A stretch of 39,805 bases of DNA from contig JAIPJY010000061.1 of assembly GCA_021733925.1 (NCBI GenBank), positions 1-39,805 on the forward strand, in the 5' to 3' direction. Positions 8,442 to 17,371 of the stretch are shown here, piece after piece. The DNA comes from Prosthecobacter sp. (GTDB lineage Bacteria > Verrucomicrobiota > Verrucomicrobiia > Verrucomicrobiales > Verrucomicrobiaceae). Both the position numbers and the translations under genes were made by a program. The notes beneath the pieces were generated by a model. The model made no database searches. It saw nothing but the letters and a program-made list of their open reading frames with translations, and was not told the origin of the DNA. Within the stretch, counting starts at the first letter, position 1. Each line of letters begins with the position of its first letter.

Positions 8442-8516
8442 GCGCGATTAGCTCAGTGGTAGAGCATTACCTTGACATGGTAGGGGTCACAGGTTCGAAC
8501 CCTGTATCGCGCACCA
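8442..8516 (+). tRNA. tRNA-Val (anticodon GAC)
   Basis: A full cloverleaf can be drawn. The acceptor stem GCGCGAT/ATCGCGC is perfect and the D arm is GCTC...GAGC. The anticodon arm TTACC/GGTAG closes the loop TTGACAT with anticodon GAC, reading Val codons GUC and GUU. The T arm contains the invariant TTCGAAC. The CCA end (8514-8516) is encoded. A small hairpin (8516-8521 with 8526-8531) follows directly and may help 3'-end formation. Confidence 0.96.
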
Positions 8517-8637
8517 TCTTCGATTGAAGATTTCAGTCCCACCGATCTTCATGAGCTTTAAAGATCGCTTCCTTGAGAAGGCCTGGCAGATGATGCTCAT
8601 CGCTGTGAGTCATTGCATTGGTGACGATGGCACCAGG

Positions 8638-9195
8638 TCAGCCATACTCGTCACCTTCTTGCAGGGGCGAATACTGCCAATCCAAGTGTGCAAGCAAGCT
8701 CTCCTCGTCGGTAACGTGACTCGATGGGTAACTGTGACAGTGTGGTGAGGGAAACCAAAACTCCTGCTGCCGAAATCCACGTTCGCGTAAAACGGCCTCA
8801 TAAGAGGATAAATCACCATAAGCAAAGATGACGTTGTGCTGGTCGTAAACGAGGGTGCCTTCGTTGGCTGGAGAACTGATCCAAATATGGTGCCGTCCGT
8901 CAGACTCCAGAAACCGCTCAAAGGTGTAAAAGAACACCTGCAAATCCTCGAACGACTCGATGAGTGGTGACTGATATCGCCCGGGCAGAACTCCGGATTG
9001 CGAATTCAGAAGTACATATAGAATGTAGTATTGATGTGTGGGCCAAGTGCTGGCCAGCGTGAGCATAAGATCGACATGGCTCGCTGAAGGCCCAATGGTA
9101 AGGCGCTCGCCTTGTGAAAGCGGCTCACGGAAATAGAGGTCGCCGTAGGAAAAGGCGACTTCCTCGCCAGCGCTGTTTAGAGTTGCGAATTTCAT
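8638..9195 (-). CDS. Hypothetical protein downstream of tRNA-Val
   Basis: The 185-residue soluble protein has no signal peptide or membrane segment and is rich in aromatic residues and histidine. Its C-terminal half has a regular pattern ('VYDQHNVIFAYGDLSSYEA', 'FPSPHCHSYPSSH', 'HLDWQYSPLQEGDE'). That recalls small orphan proteins often found near islands and polymorphic-toxin loci, but I cannot name a family. Base composition looks lower in G+C than the neighbouring genes, and it sits alone on the minus strand facing the tRNA gene, so acquisition by transfer is possible. The start is the ATG at 9195. No function is claimed. Confidence 0.7.
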   Translation of the reverse strand: MKFATLNSAGEEVAFSYGDLYFREPLSQGERLTIGPSASHVDLMLTLASTWPTHQYYILYVLLNSQSGVLPGRYQSPLIESFEDLQVFFYTFERFLESDGRHHIWISSPANEGTLVYDQHNVIFAYGDLSSYEAVLRERGFRQQEFWFPSPHCHSYPSSHVTDEESLLAHLDWQYSPLQEGDEYG

Positions 9196-9387
9196 AAAAC
9201 GCGAGGCCTAACATGGCCCATCAACAACAAACTCGTTGGTTTTTTACGACTGTTTTTATCACCGGCGGATTTGTGGTCATATTTCACAAGACTAACAAAA
9301 GAACCGATTTGCACTCAAGAACTTGTTATCTGACTCTCTTATGTCGGATGCCCGGCAAGAAAGTGTCACCCGCTAAGTAAAACATTC

Positions 9388-10794
9388 TCACCCCATCGGG
9401 ATCTGCGGCACCGTGATCACAAACTCGGCCCCCTGCCCTGCTTCGCTTTCCACTGCCACGGTGCCTTGGTGGGCTTCGACAATGGCTTTGACAAGACTGA
9501 GCCCCAGGCCAAGGCCGCGCTGGGTGCGGCTTTTATCACCTCGATAGAGACGCTCCCAGATGTGGGGCTGGTCGGTGGCGGGGATGCCCATGCCGGTGTC
9601 GCGAAGGGTGACGGTGACGGTGTTGTCGGCGGCGTGGCAGGTCAGGCGCACCTTGCCGTGTTCGGGCGTGTATTTGAGAGCGTTGTCGAGCAGATTGGCG
9701 AAGGCCTGGCTCATGCGGGTGGGGTCCACAGAGGCCTTGCAGTCGGACGCGAAATCCGTGGTGATGGTGATGTGCTTTTCCTCGCTGATGAGATCGTAGA
9801 GCCCGATCACCTGATTGAGCAGCGCGGGGATGGACGTGAGTTCGCGGTGCAGCCTCATCATGCCGGCCTCAGCTTCGCTGATGTCCATGAGCGCCTTGAG
9901 CATGGTGAGCACTCGGTCGGATTCTTCGACACAATCCGCCAGCGCCTCGCGCGCGACGGGATCGGGCGTGGTCTGCACGGCGGCCTCGGCGGTGCCGCGC
10001 AGGCGGGTCAGCGGCGTGCGCAGATCATGCGCCACGTTGTCCAGCGCGTGCCGCATGCCCTGAATCAGCGCGTCGTTTTTGTCGAGCAGCCGGTTGAACT
10101 CGGTGGCGAGCTCCTCCAGCTCGGCCTGGCTGGCGTGCGCGGTGACGCGCGCGGAAAAGTCTCCCGTGTCTGAAATGGTGCGCGCTGTGGCCACGACATC
10201 GCGCACGGGCTTGGTGGCACGATGCGCAAAGTACGCGCCGCCCAGCACCGCGAGCACCAGCGTGGGCGTCATCACCAGCAGGAAGTTGAGCCGGAAGGGC
10301 TGCAGCACCGTCTCGCGGCTGTTCGTGCTGCGCCCCACCTGCAGCACGGAGCCGTCATAAAGACGAGCACTGGCGACGGTGAGATCGCGCTCCTCATCTT
10401 TCGGAATGCGCAGCCAGTCGGAGCTCGAGGCGTCGTTCTGAGCTTGCAACGAAGCCGCATCCGACTGCACCCAGTCGTTGGGTACATTCACAAACAGCAC
10501 GCTGCCGAGATTGCCGGTGACGCGGACAAAGAAGGACTTCGACTTCCTTTCATCCGTGCTGTTGAGCTGCACCAGATTGCGCAGCGCAGGCAGACCACCA
10601 CTCGCATAGACGGCAGCGCATTCCTTGAGACGTGCCTCAATGACCTCGCGGTCCTTGCGCTCCAGTGCAGAGGCGAGCAGCATGTACAGCAGCCCGAAGA
10701 GCACGACAGCACTCAGCGTGAAGATCAACGCATAGCCGAGCGTCAGGCGCACCGCGAAGCTGCGGCTCCACTGCTTAAACAGGTTTGAGGACAT
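9388..10794 (-). CDS. Two-component sensor histidine kinase
   Basis: This 468-residue inner-membrane kinase has TM1 at about 20-42, a periplasmic sensor of about 125 residues, TM2 at about 170-190 and HAMP at about 192-245. HisKA follows, with phospho-acceptor H256 in '[16 protein letters not shown]'. The HATPase_c domain shows the N box ('[13 protein letters not shown]'), the G1 box ('DTGMGIP') and the G2 region ('[18 protein letters not shown]'). The architecture resembles the CusS/QseC type; the signal is unknown. The start overlaps the end of the response-regulator gene by 20 bases, so the two are co-translated. The sensor region is unlike any ligand-binding domain I recognise. Confidence 0.93.
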   Translation of the reverse strand: MSSNLFKQWSRSFAVRLTLGYALIFTLSAVVLFGLLYMLLASALERKDREVIEARLKECAAVYASGGLPALRNLVQLNSTDERKSKSFFVRVTGNLGSVLFVNVPNDWVQSDAASLQAQNDASSSDWLRIPKDEERDLTVASARLYDGSVLQVGRSTNSRETVLQPFRLNFLLVMTPTLVLAVLGGAYFAHRATKPVRDVVATARTISDTGDFSARVTAHASQAELEELATEFNRLLDKNDALIQGMRHALDNVAHDLRTPLTRLRGTAEAAVQTTPDPVAREALADCVEESDRVLTMLKALMDISEAEAGMMRLHRELTSIPALLNQVIGLYDLISEEKHITITTDFASDCKASVDPTRMSQAFANLLDNALKYTPEHGKVRLTCHAADNTVTVTLRDTGMGIPATDQPHIWERLYRGDKSRTQRGLGLGLSLVKAIVEAHQGTVAVESEAGQGAEFVITVPQIPMG

Positions 10795-11449
10795 AGCCGA
10801 CTCCGCGAATGGTTTGAATGAGCTTCACCTCAAAGTCCTTGTCCAGCTTGGCGCGCAGGCGATGCACCAGCACGTCCACCACATTGGTCTGGGGATCGAA
10901 GCTGTAGTCCCAGACATGCTCCATGATCATCGTCTTGGTGACGACGCGGCCCGGCGTTCGCATGAGCAACTCCAGCAGGGCAAACTCGCGACTTTGCAGC
11001 TCGATGCGTCGCCCTTCGCGCATGACTTCTCGCGAAAGCAGATCAAGCGTGATGCCGGTGGCGCTCAGCGTCGTCGGCTCCACCACATGCGTGGCACGGC
11101 GGATCAGCGCCTGCACGCGTGCGAGCAGTTCGGAAAAGGCGAAGGGTTTGGTCAGGTAGTCATCGCCCCCTGCCTGCAGCCCTTTCACGCGATCATCCAC
11201 ATTGGCCTTGGCGCTGAGAATCAGCACCGGCGTGTGCACCTTCTCTTTGCGAAGCTGACGCAGCAGCGAAAGTCCGTCCAGCTTCGGCAGCATGAGATCC
11301 AGCACGATGCAGTCATACGTCACCGTGCAGGCCAGATCCAGCCCCTGCTCGCCATCGCCAGCGGTATCCACGCCAAAGCTGTTCTGCTTCAGCCCGTTCA
11401 CGATGAACGAGGCGATCTTGCTGTCATCTTCGATCACTAAAATGCGCAT
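10775..11449 (-). CDS. OmpR-family response regulator
   Basis: The 224-residue regulator has a receiver domain (about 1-115) with acidic pair E7-D8-D9, phosphorylated D51 in '[11 protein letters not shown]', the conserved Thr/Ser region 'LILSAKA' and Lys in 'DDYLTKPF'. The winged-helix Trans_reg_C domain (about 127-222) includes '[25 protein letters not shown]' and '[13 protein letters not shown]'. The ATG at 11449 is preferred because the canonical MRILVIEDD begins there; the open frame upstream adds a non-conserved tail. It is the partner of the overlapping kinase. Its targets are unknown. The nearest downstream genes are not obviously regulated by it. Confidence 0.94.
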   Translation of the reverse strand: MRILVIEDDSKIASFIVNGLKQNSFGVDTAGDGEQGLDLACTVTYDCIVLDLMLPKLDGLSLLRQLRKEKVHTPVLILSAKANVDDRVKGLQAGGDDYLTKPFAFSELLARVQALIRRATHVVEPTTLSATGITLDLLSREVMREGRRIELQSREFALLELLMRTPGRVVTKTMIMEHVWDYSFDPQTNVVDVLVHRLRAKLDKDFEVKLIQTIRGVGYVLKPV

Positions 11450-11521
11450 GGTCGGCGGGGGTGTAAACGTGTAGCTGTGGTGAAGTGAGTTGTCCAATGG
11501 TGGGGTGGCGGCTCGCCTTCA

Positions 11522-11630
11522 CTTCAACAATCAACAATCCTTGTTCGACAATCCTCAATCACGCATGCCCACGATGCTCTGAGGCCAGAGGATTGACGAT
11601 TTTTGAGCAATCGATTTCTGATTGTTGAAG
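11522..11630. repeat. Inverted repeat, AATC-rich
   Basis: Cttcaacaatca at 11522-11533 and tgattgttgaag at 11619-11630 are perfect 12-bp inverted arms. Partial matches such as aatcctc/gaggatt continue inward (about 11551-11557 and 11588-11594). Short acaatc words recur at near-heptameric spacing on the left side. Confidence 0.7.
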
Positions 11631-11689
11631 CATGAGAGTATTTTAAATAATTTTGTGTCCGATAAATCCAGGGCAGCCAAAACGGTTCT

Positions 11690-11884
11690 CCCTCTCCCCG
11701 CCCCTGACACGCGACGATAGCGAATCTTTTTCTCCGGGGAACCGGAGCGCAGCGGAGATAGACGAAGTCAAAGGGCTGGGGTGAGGGGACGACAGACACC
11801 CCTCGCCAGCATGGGATGCCCCCTCCCCCTTACCTCTCCCCCAAGGACGTCTTGGGCATTGCCATATCAGCGGTGGGGAGAGGG
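11690..11884. repeat. 195-bp intergenic element with C/G-rich terminal inverted repeats
   Basis: Ccctctccccgcc at 11690-11702 pairs with ggtggggagaggg at 11872-11884, with one mismatch in 13. The interior contains further self-complementary parts: ccaaggacgtcttgg at about 11842-11856 is almost palindromic, and a short stem lies near 11733-11755. No transposase is encoded. It may be a non-autonomous repeat. Confidence 0.6.
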
Positions 11885-11953
11885 GATTCACTTTGGGTCC
11901 GCACGACGTTATGAGCCAGAAAGTCTATAAAGTTATATAAAATGCTCTAACGC

Positions 11954-11991
11954 AAAAACCCGCCCCGGCACTCTCGCACCGGAGCGGGCTT
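11954..11991 (-). terminator. Rho-independent terminator of htrA
   Basis: On the minus strand, GCCCGCTCCGG and CCGGGGCGGG form a G+C-rich stem (one mismatch) around a loop of about 10 nt. TTTTTG follows at once. It begins about 20 bp after the htrA stop codon. Confidence 0.85.
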
Positions 11992-12011
11992 CGCGTTCAG
12001 TCCCACACACA

Positions 12012-13547
12012 TTAGCCAGCCTTGCTTTCATCAATCACGATGAAGCGGGTGCCGCCGCGGCTCCAGACCTTCACCAGCGAGACCATGCTCGCAGGCTTCT
12101 CACACAGACTGGTGGCCTGCTCGGCATTCTTGACGCTCTGGTGATTGATCTCCAGGATCACATCGCCCTGACGGAGTCCGGCATCATAGGCCACGGAGTC
12201 TTCCTGCACGTCGACGACCAGCGCACCTTTGATGCTTGAAGGAACCTTGAGCTGATTCCGCGTGGCTTGGTCAAGATCTGAGACACCCACACCGTGCAGG
12301 GCATCGTCTGCCTTGTCTGCGGCTGGAGTGGCGTCAGCCAGCTTGTCGCCGGGCAGTTCCTTGACGGTCACCGTGAGGTTCACGGACTTGCCATCGCGCA
12401 GCACATTCATCGGCACAGCAGCACCGGGGGCGGTGGAGCCCACCTGCAGTTTCAGATGACGGCTGTCGGTGACAGGCTTGCCATTGAAGTCGGTGATGAC
12501 GTCGCCGCTTTTCACTCCCGCTTTTTCAGCAGGGCTGTCAGGCGAGACACCGGACACAAGGGCACCTTTGGCACCGTCCATCTTGAACTGCTGCGCCAGC
12601 TGCGGCGTCATGTCCTGGATGTTCACCCCCAGGAATCCACGCTCCACGCGGCCTGAGTTGACCAGGCTTTCCATCACCCAGCGGGCCAGGTTGGTAGGCA
12701 CCGCAAAGCCGATGCCCTGATTACCGCCATTACGGCTCAGGATGGCCGTGTTCATACCGATCAGACGGCCTTCCACGTCCACCAGCGCACCACCGGAATT
12801 GCCGGGATTGATCGCTGCATCCGTCTGGATGAAGTCCTCATAGTCGAGGCCCATCGTGGCGCGGCCTTTCGCGCTGATGATGCCCGTCGTCACGGTCTGG
12901 CCGATGCCAAACGGATGACCAATGGCGAGCACCATGTCACCGACTTCGATCTTGTCGCTGTCAGCAAACGCCATGGCAGGCAGGTCTTTGGCTTCGATCT
13001 TCACGACGGCGACGTCCGTCTTCGGATCGCGGCCGATCACCTTGCCATTGAACTCGCGTCCGTCGGTCATGGTGACTTTGATCGTGCTGGCGTTGTCCAC
13101 CACATGGTTGTTGGTCAGGATGTAGCCGTCTTTCGTAACGATGATGCCGGAACCCACCCCCTGCTCTCTGGGCATGTGGCGCTGCTGCCCCTGCTGCATG
13201 TCGTTGGGCATCTGGAAGCCGGGGCCAAAGAAGCGGCGCAGGTCCATGCCTTCAGGCATTTGCATCTGGCTGACCTTGGCCTCGCTCGAGACCGCGATCT
13301 TCACCACGCTGGGTGCCACGGCTTTGACAATGGGCGAGAAGCTCGGGAAGCCCCGGGCTGCGGTGGACAGCGGTGCATCGCTGACCTGGATGCGAAGCGG
13401 CTCCGGCTTGGTGCCAGCCGCCTCCTTGGCAGCCGTAAAGGCCACCAGCGAAGCGCTCAGGGCACATACGGACCCAAGCACCGCCGCGCGCTTCCAGATC
13501 GACGGGTGGGAGGATGAGTTTTTCATCGGAGTATCAGTTGGGTTCAT
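12012..13547 (-). CDS. Periplasmic serine protease, HtrA/DegQ family
   Basis: This ATP-independent periplasmic protease/chaperone clears misfolded envelope proteins. The N-terminus has a Sec signal/anchor (about 17-40, IWKRAAVLGSVCALSASLVAF). The trypsin-like domain carries H148 ('LTNNHVVD'), D178 ('DPKTDVAVV') and S251 ('NPGNSGGAL'). PDZ1 (about 300-390, 'RGFLGVNIQDMTP') and PDZ2 (about 415-500) follow. A Met/Gln-rich LA-loop-like segment lies at about 93-128. The length of 511 residues is normal. I start at the ATG at 13547; the ATG at 13526 is an alternative. The longer frame upstream (to 13763) encodes Cys-rich non-homologous text. A strong terminator follows, so it is monocistronic. Confidence 0.92.
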   Translation of the reverse strand: MNPTDTPMKNSSSHPSIWKRAAVLGSVCALSASLVAFTAAKEAAGTKPEPLRIQVSDAPLSTAARGFPSFSPIVKAVAPSVVKIAVSSEAKVSQMQMPEGMDLRRFFGPGFQMPNDMQQGQQRHMPREQGVGSGIIVTKDGYILTNNHVVDNASTIKVTMTDGREFNGKVIGRDPKTDVAVVKIEAKDLPAMAFADSDKIEVGDMVLAIGHPFGIGQTVTTGIISAKGRATMGLDYEDFIQTDAAINPGNSGGALVDVEGRLIGMNTAILSRNGGNQGIGFAVPTNLARWVMESLVNSGRVERGFLGVNIQDMTPQLAQQFKMDGAKGALVSGVSPDSPAEKAGVKSGDVITDFNGKPVTDSRHLKLQVGSTAPGAAVPMNVLRDGKSVNLTVTVKELPGDKLADATPAADKADDALHGVGVSDLDQATRNQLKVPSSIKGALVVDVQEDSVAYDAGLRQGDVILEINHQSVKNAEQATSLCEKPASMVSLVKVWSRGGTRFIVIDESKAG

Positions 13548-13965
13548 AGTATTGGGATTGTTTGGGTTGGATTGATTTCCACCGCAATCAAAGCACCCCG
13601 CCCCTGGCTTTTGTGTTACTGGAGCATTACAGGCGTGTAAGGTTTGGGGGCAGACCTTCAAGGCATCGCAATCTATACATACGGGTGCACCGGCCAGTCC
13701 CAGGGCAATTTCCAGAACACGCAAAAAGTCAGAAAATATTTGGCTTATCAGGCAATCATTCATATCTTTTAGTCATATTCTTCACCTAGTTCTGATGCCC
13801 GTTAGCCGCCCATTTCGCCGTCTTATTGCCAATATGCGGGCACCTTTATTGCGGCGCTTTTGGGTTCAGAGTACTTCTTGGTATTGGCAAACACGGAAAT
13901 TTGCCACAAGCATAAAATTTCGCATCAACCGCCGAGCGTTCACGACCAAGACAAGCATTTTCCAG
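13548..13965. other. Spacer between htrA and the low-G+C cassette
   Basis: About 420 bp if the cassette's first gene begins at 13966, or about 250 bp if it begins at 13795. It must contain the divergent htrA promoter and the cassette promoter. Composition shifts visibly to A+T-rich from about 13720. The frame from 13795 to 13966 is open but encodes an Arg-rich stretch that does not look like the following protein. Confidence 0.5.
13740..13768 (+). promoter_or_regulatory. Possible promoter of the two-gene cassette
   Basis: TTGGCT at 13740-13745 and TATCTT at 13763-13768 are spaced by 17 bp at the A+T-rich entry to the cassette. Box quality is moderate, and other A+T-rich hexamers nearby could serve. 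Confidence 0.3.
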
Positions 13966-16359
13966 ATGAGGGAGAAAAGCGCGGTCTTTCGCGAGGTCCT
14001 AATTAAGGTCATCTTTAAAATTGCATGGGCGATAGCGGTCGTCGCAATTTTATTCTTGATCGAACGAGAGTTTCCGCAAATTAAAGCCCTCGGAGAGTGG
14101 ACGGTAAACGATAACGCGGCAGCCGGTTTTTTTGCCACTATGGCGCAAGTTGCCGCGACAATGCTCGGTCTTTATTTTACCGCGGTAAGCCTCGTTGCGA
14201 GCACTACATACGCACGAGCGCCCGGCAATCTGCGCGCGATAATTATAGAGGAACAGGTTGGCAATTTTTATTTCGGTTTCTTAGCGCATTTCGCAGCCAC
14301 AGCTGTTGTGATGCTCACAGCCGTTTCACTCGGCGTTCCAATCGCTGGTTTGAATATTCTTTGGCTTTCTTTTCTAGGACTCTTTGGCTTTTTCAGCTTC
14401 GTTCTTCTGGGGCTACGAACGTTTTCGTTTTTCGACCCAACCACTTTAGTGCAGCACCTCAATCCCCGACTTGCCCGCGTGATGTTGGAAGTAACGCCAG
14501 CAGGTTACAAGTGGCTTGATCCGTCATTTCAGAACCACCAACAACGCGAAGCTGATCGCGCAATAGAGGCGTATGCAAACCTAATAGCGATCACCGAACT
14601 GTCAGAAAACTTAAATACTCGGACGCCGGTTGAACTGGCAGAAGGTTTATTTGCCGTCTTAAAGCACTACGCCTGCATCAAGAGCAGCATACCAACCAAA
14701 AGTCTCTGGTTCCGCCGATGCCCAAAACATAAGCAATGGCTGCTTGCCTCCTCTCACGAACTGGAAGTTGCACGTGCAACCGATACAGCTCTTCAACCAG
14801 AGATGGTTCCAGACATTAATTGGTTCGAGACTGCCGTCCGGCAAGTTCTTGTCAGAATTGTTACCCGGCTCTGTCGGCGTGTTGATCTCACGGACTTGAT
14901 TAACGTCCTGGATGCCGGGCAGAAATATGCCCGTATCGCCGCGACGCTCGGCAGCGCCGAGGAGGCTCTCATGCTCTTAAATGCAATAGGGCGAGAGATA
15001 GACAGTTCGTTTGCGAATGCGACTTTCGACAGCACCTCTGATGACTCCTTGGCACAAAGCTTAAACCGACTAGCAGTGCTCGACACACATGCATTGGGAG
15101 TGATGAACCTCCTGCTGGGCATCTCTCAAGCACTTGAGAAGACAAACCGCGTAACGCTCGAGCGGCGAATCAGCCAAATCGAATGGAACAAACCGGCAGC
15201 ATTATACAGCACCGACAATCTGCCCCGGGTAGTTTTGCAGCAGTGTGAAGAAATGCAGGTCCGACTCTCTTTTGAGCATGAAGTCGAAGGCGGCATAGTC
15301 ACACCTGTCTGGTTACAATGTGAGATCGTTGCGCTCGCTTTTACACGGTTTATCGCTGAAATCATTGAGCGCATTCTTGTGGAATTTGAGGCCCGTTTTG
15401 GCGAGGCAGTAGAGCAACGTGTCAATGTTATGGATTGCATAGGCGCGGCATCACTGATCAATCGTGGTTTGGAAGCTACCAACAAACTCGAGTCTCATCT
15501 AAATCGCATCCACGCGCACTGGGATGCGCTACTTGAACTGAACCGCAGCCGGGATTGGGAGTGGCCGACAATCGATTGGGCCAATATCAGCAAACGAAGG
15601 ATTGCTTTACGCGACCGGCAGGTAAAACACCTCACAGCTTGCATCGGCACACTAATGGATTTACCGGAGCGACACCAAGTGCCGGACCTCTTCGGCCAAG
15701 CATACTCGATTCTTGCCGACAGTTGTTTTGATACGCTCATTCGCGGCGACGAGACACTCTTCGCCGTCATTTTCCCGACTTATTTTTCAATGGCTTTCCA
15801 AGCGCATCAGAAAGTGCGGGGCACCTTGGGCAAGATCACGGATCACAATTTCAAAGCAACGATTGGTCCGCTGTCGGATCTTCTGGCGATCTCAGGATTC
15901 GCCGAACTGTATTCAGCTTTTGCCACGAAAAACTTCAGCACTGTCAGCCGTAGAGTTTGGGACACCTACTTTGACAGGCAAAATGACGACGCCTCCCGAA
16001 AGGGGGTGATTTTTTTCTTGAGCCTGACCAAGGAGCCAACGCTAGGGGCCTCATCCCGTGATATACTGCGATTCCGATGGAGAAGGGACACATGTGACCA
16101 CTTCAAGGCTCAAGGCATCCCAATGAGCGATTTTGGCTTTCCTTCATATCAAAAAAATCCTGTGCGGCATCCCAGCCCACTCGTTCGCGTTTTCGCTTCT
16201 CGTGGTGATATTCTAAACGAGCCAGAAGACATTTTTTTCGCCGTTTACTTGTTTATGCGGCCCGAAGCATCAGGACTTAAAATTCCGTACATGATCAAGT
16301 CTTATCGACAAGCACTCAACCGTGAGGAGTCGGGCAAGGAGGACGATGATGAGACATAG
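13966..16359 (+). CDS. Four-helix membrane protein with large soluble domain, unknown (cassette gene A)
   Basis: The product has 797 residues from the ATG at 13966; an ATG at 13795 would add 57 Arg-rich residues. Four membrane segments lie at about 11-32, 50-76, 95-120 and 124-145. About 640 mostly helical soluble residues follow, with no nucleotide-binding, nuclease, protease or heme motif that I can see. The membrane part ('AQVAATMLGLYFTAVSLVAS', then 'YARAPGNLR' and 'FYFGFLAHFAATAVVML') faintly recalls the N-terminus of DUF2254 membrane proteins; this is resemblance only. Base composition is clearly lower in G+C than in the flanking genes. Its last 11 bases overlap gene B, so the two act together. 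I do not recognise a function. Confidence 0.8.
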   Translation: MREKSAVFREVLIKVIFKIAWAIAVVAILFLIEREFPQIKALGEWTVNDNAAAGFFATMAQVAATMLGLYFTAVSLVASTTYARAPGNLRAIIIEEQVGNFYFGFLAHFAATAVVMLTAVSLGVPIAGLNILWLSFLGLFGFFSFVLLGLRTFSFFDPTTLVQHLNPRLARVMLEVTPAGYKWLDPSFQNHQQREADRAIEAYANLIAITELSENLNTRTPVELAEGLFAVLKHYACIKSSIPTKSLWFRRCPKHKQWLLASSHELEVARATDTALQPEMVPDINWFETAVRQVLVRIVTRLCRRVDLTDLINVLDAGQKYARIAATLGSAEEALMLLNAIGREIDSSFANATFDSTSDDSLAQSLNRLAVLDTHALGVMNLLLGISQALEKTNRVTLERRISQIEWNKPAALYSTDNLPRVVLQQCEEMQVRLSFEHEVEGGIVTPVWLQCEIVALAFTRFIAEIIERILVEFEARFGEAVEQRVNVMDCIGAASLINRGLEATNKLESHLNRIHAHWDALLELNRSRDWEWPTIDWANISKRRIALRDRQVKHLTACIGTLMDLPERHQVPDLFGQAYSILADSCFDTLIRGDETLFAVIFPTYFSMAFQAHQKVRGTLGKITDHNFKATIGPLSDLLAISGFAELYSAFATKNFSTVSRRVWDTYFDRQNDDASRKGVIFFLSLTKEPTLGASSRDILRFRWRRDTCDHFKAQGIPMSDFGFPSYQKNPVRHPSPLVRVFASRGDILNEPEDIFFAVYLFMRPEASGLKIPYMIKSYRQALNREESGKEDDDET
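16336..16342 (+). promoter_or_regulatory. Shine-Dalgarno site deciding the gene B start
   Basis: AAGGAGG lies 6 nt before the ATG at 16349 and 3 nt before the ATG at 16346. The first spacing is the better one. Such a perfect site is rare in this window, where most genes lack one, and it lies inside the coding end of gene A. Confidence 0.7.
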
Positions 16360-17317
16360 CAACATAAACACAATTCGCGAGCAAAGCTCGATCTATTATT
16401 TCTCACCCGACCAAGGTGGGATGCCCAAAGCTTTCATGGAGCTTTATACCAAAATGTTTTTAGAGGATGTCTCACTGAGACTGGTGCCAATTTCCATCTC
16501 TGGAAACGACTCCAGAATTTCAGCTTACATCTTCCCGGAGAATTCCAGCCTGGAACAAAAGCTGTGCTCGGCTCTAGACATTTCCAGGCAAGGGCATTAT
16601 CACCGAGATCTCGGCGGAGCGGTGAGTGAATTTTTGCGCTTCCTGATGGTCGAACTCTGCCTCGCTGATCATGCGGTGTTTGAGATCGCTTATTTTCGCC
16701 CAAATTCTGACGCACCGAAGGACGATTTTGAACTCGTACTTCTTAATTCCAAGCAGATTTTCCGACGCTGGAATCGTTGGTACCAATCTGTTCCAGCTGA
16801 AATAGCTCAGGAGCGAAACGTTGCCGAGCAAATTGCGCTACAGTCCGAGAACATAGTGAGTTTCTCACTGCCCAGCCATCTTAGAGAAGCTGTAACCAAA
16901 GCGATGACATCCCTGAGTGCTGTTAGCGATCACGGTTGGCACGATCTTGCAATGAAAGCGCAGAGCGAACAATTGCCTTACGAGTTTTCGACACACCACC
17001 GTTCCATGGGACTCGCGCTTGCAGAAGCCACGAAGCAGATCGGTTGGGCGGCTCGAGGGTCGTTTGCCGATAGTGTTACCAATTACTACTCTCTTCGGCA
17101 AAATTTACGGTTTAAGCTCTTCTTGCTGGAAGTCCGTGAATCATTACTCGATCAACTCAACACAGTTTTGGAAATCGTTGGCAAAAACTTGGGTTTCTTA
17201 TCTCGCCTCTACATTGGAGGTCTGCCGAGTCGACTTGATCTGGAAAGGGCATTGGCTCAACTCGAATCAGGGGAGAGACCTTTTACCGAAATTATGGATG
17301 CTTTTGAAGCTTTTTAG
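16349..17317 (+). CDS. Soluble protein of unknown function (cassette gene B)
   Basis: The 322-residue protein has no signal peptide or clear membrane helix. The N-terminal half mixes strands and helices ('SSIYYFSPDQGGMPKAFMEL', 'LADHAVFEIAYFRP', 'FELVLLNSKQIFRRW'). The C-terminal half is helical ('LRFKLFLLEVRESLLDQLNT', 'RLDLERALAQLESGERPFTE'). No catalytic motif is obvious. The start at 16349 is set by AAGGAGG at 16336-16342 and overlaps gene A by 11 bases, implying tight co-expression. Base composition is lower in G+C, like gene A. A perfect 7-bp hairpin (17354-17371) follows the stop. I cannot name a family; a soluble partner or effector of the membrane protein is inference. Confidence 0.8.
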   Translation: MRHSNINTIREQSSIYYFSPDQGGMPKAFMELYTKMFLEDVSLRLVPISISGNDSRISAYIFPENSSLEQKLCSALDISRQGHYHRDLGGAVSEFLRFLMVELCLADHAVFEIAYFRPNSDAPKDDFELVLLNSKQIFRRWNRWYQSVPAEIAQERNVAEQIALQSENIVSFSLPSHLREAVTKAMTSLSAVSDHGWHDLAMKAQSEQLPYEFSTHHRSMGLALAEATKQIGWAARGSFADSVTNYYSLRQNLRFKLFLLEVRESLLDQLNTVLEIVGKNLGFLSRLYIGGLPSRLDLERALAQLESGERPFTEIMDAFEAF

Positions 17318-17353
17318 CCCTGCTCTTCCGCTACAAGAGAGGGTGAATGACAA

Positions 17354-17371
17354 TTATCTTGAAGAAGATAA
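17354..17371 (+). terminator. Hairpin after the two-gene cassette
   Basis: TTATCTT and AAGATAA form a perfect 7-bp stem with a GAAG loop 36 bp after the gene B stop. No T-run follows directly, so intrinsic termination is doubtful; it may only protect the 3' end. Confidence 0.35.

Larger units (their letters stand above)
11450..12011. other. 562-bp repeat-filled spacer
   Basis: This spacer separates the regulator from htrA. It holds an imperfect inverted repeat (11522-11630), a second inverted-repeat element with C-rich arms (11690-11884) and the htrA terminator. Open frames on the minus strand translate to low-complexity Pro/Ser/Arg-rich text and are not genes. The promoter of the regulator must lie at the left end (about 11450-11520), but no boxes are convincing. 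Confidence 0.65.

Noticed and set aside
8442-8516. tRNA-Val as an attachment site
   Set aside because: No duplicated tRNA end and no integrase were found in the window; kept only as a possibility in the findings.
11524-11891. Two minus-strand open frames in the regulator-htrA spacer
   Set aside because: They translate repeat DNA into low-complexity text and have no start signal.
13795-13965. N-terminal extension of cassette gene A from the ATG at 13795
   Set aside because: The added 57 residues are Arg-rich and unlike a membrane protein's start; the frame is open but not convincing. Not excluded.
16349-17317. Cassette gene B as a phage portal-like protein
   Set aside because: The order of a strand-rich middle and a helical end faintly suggested it, but no terminase, capsid or tail gene is near and no portal motif is clear.
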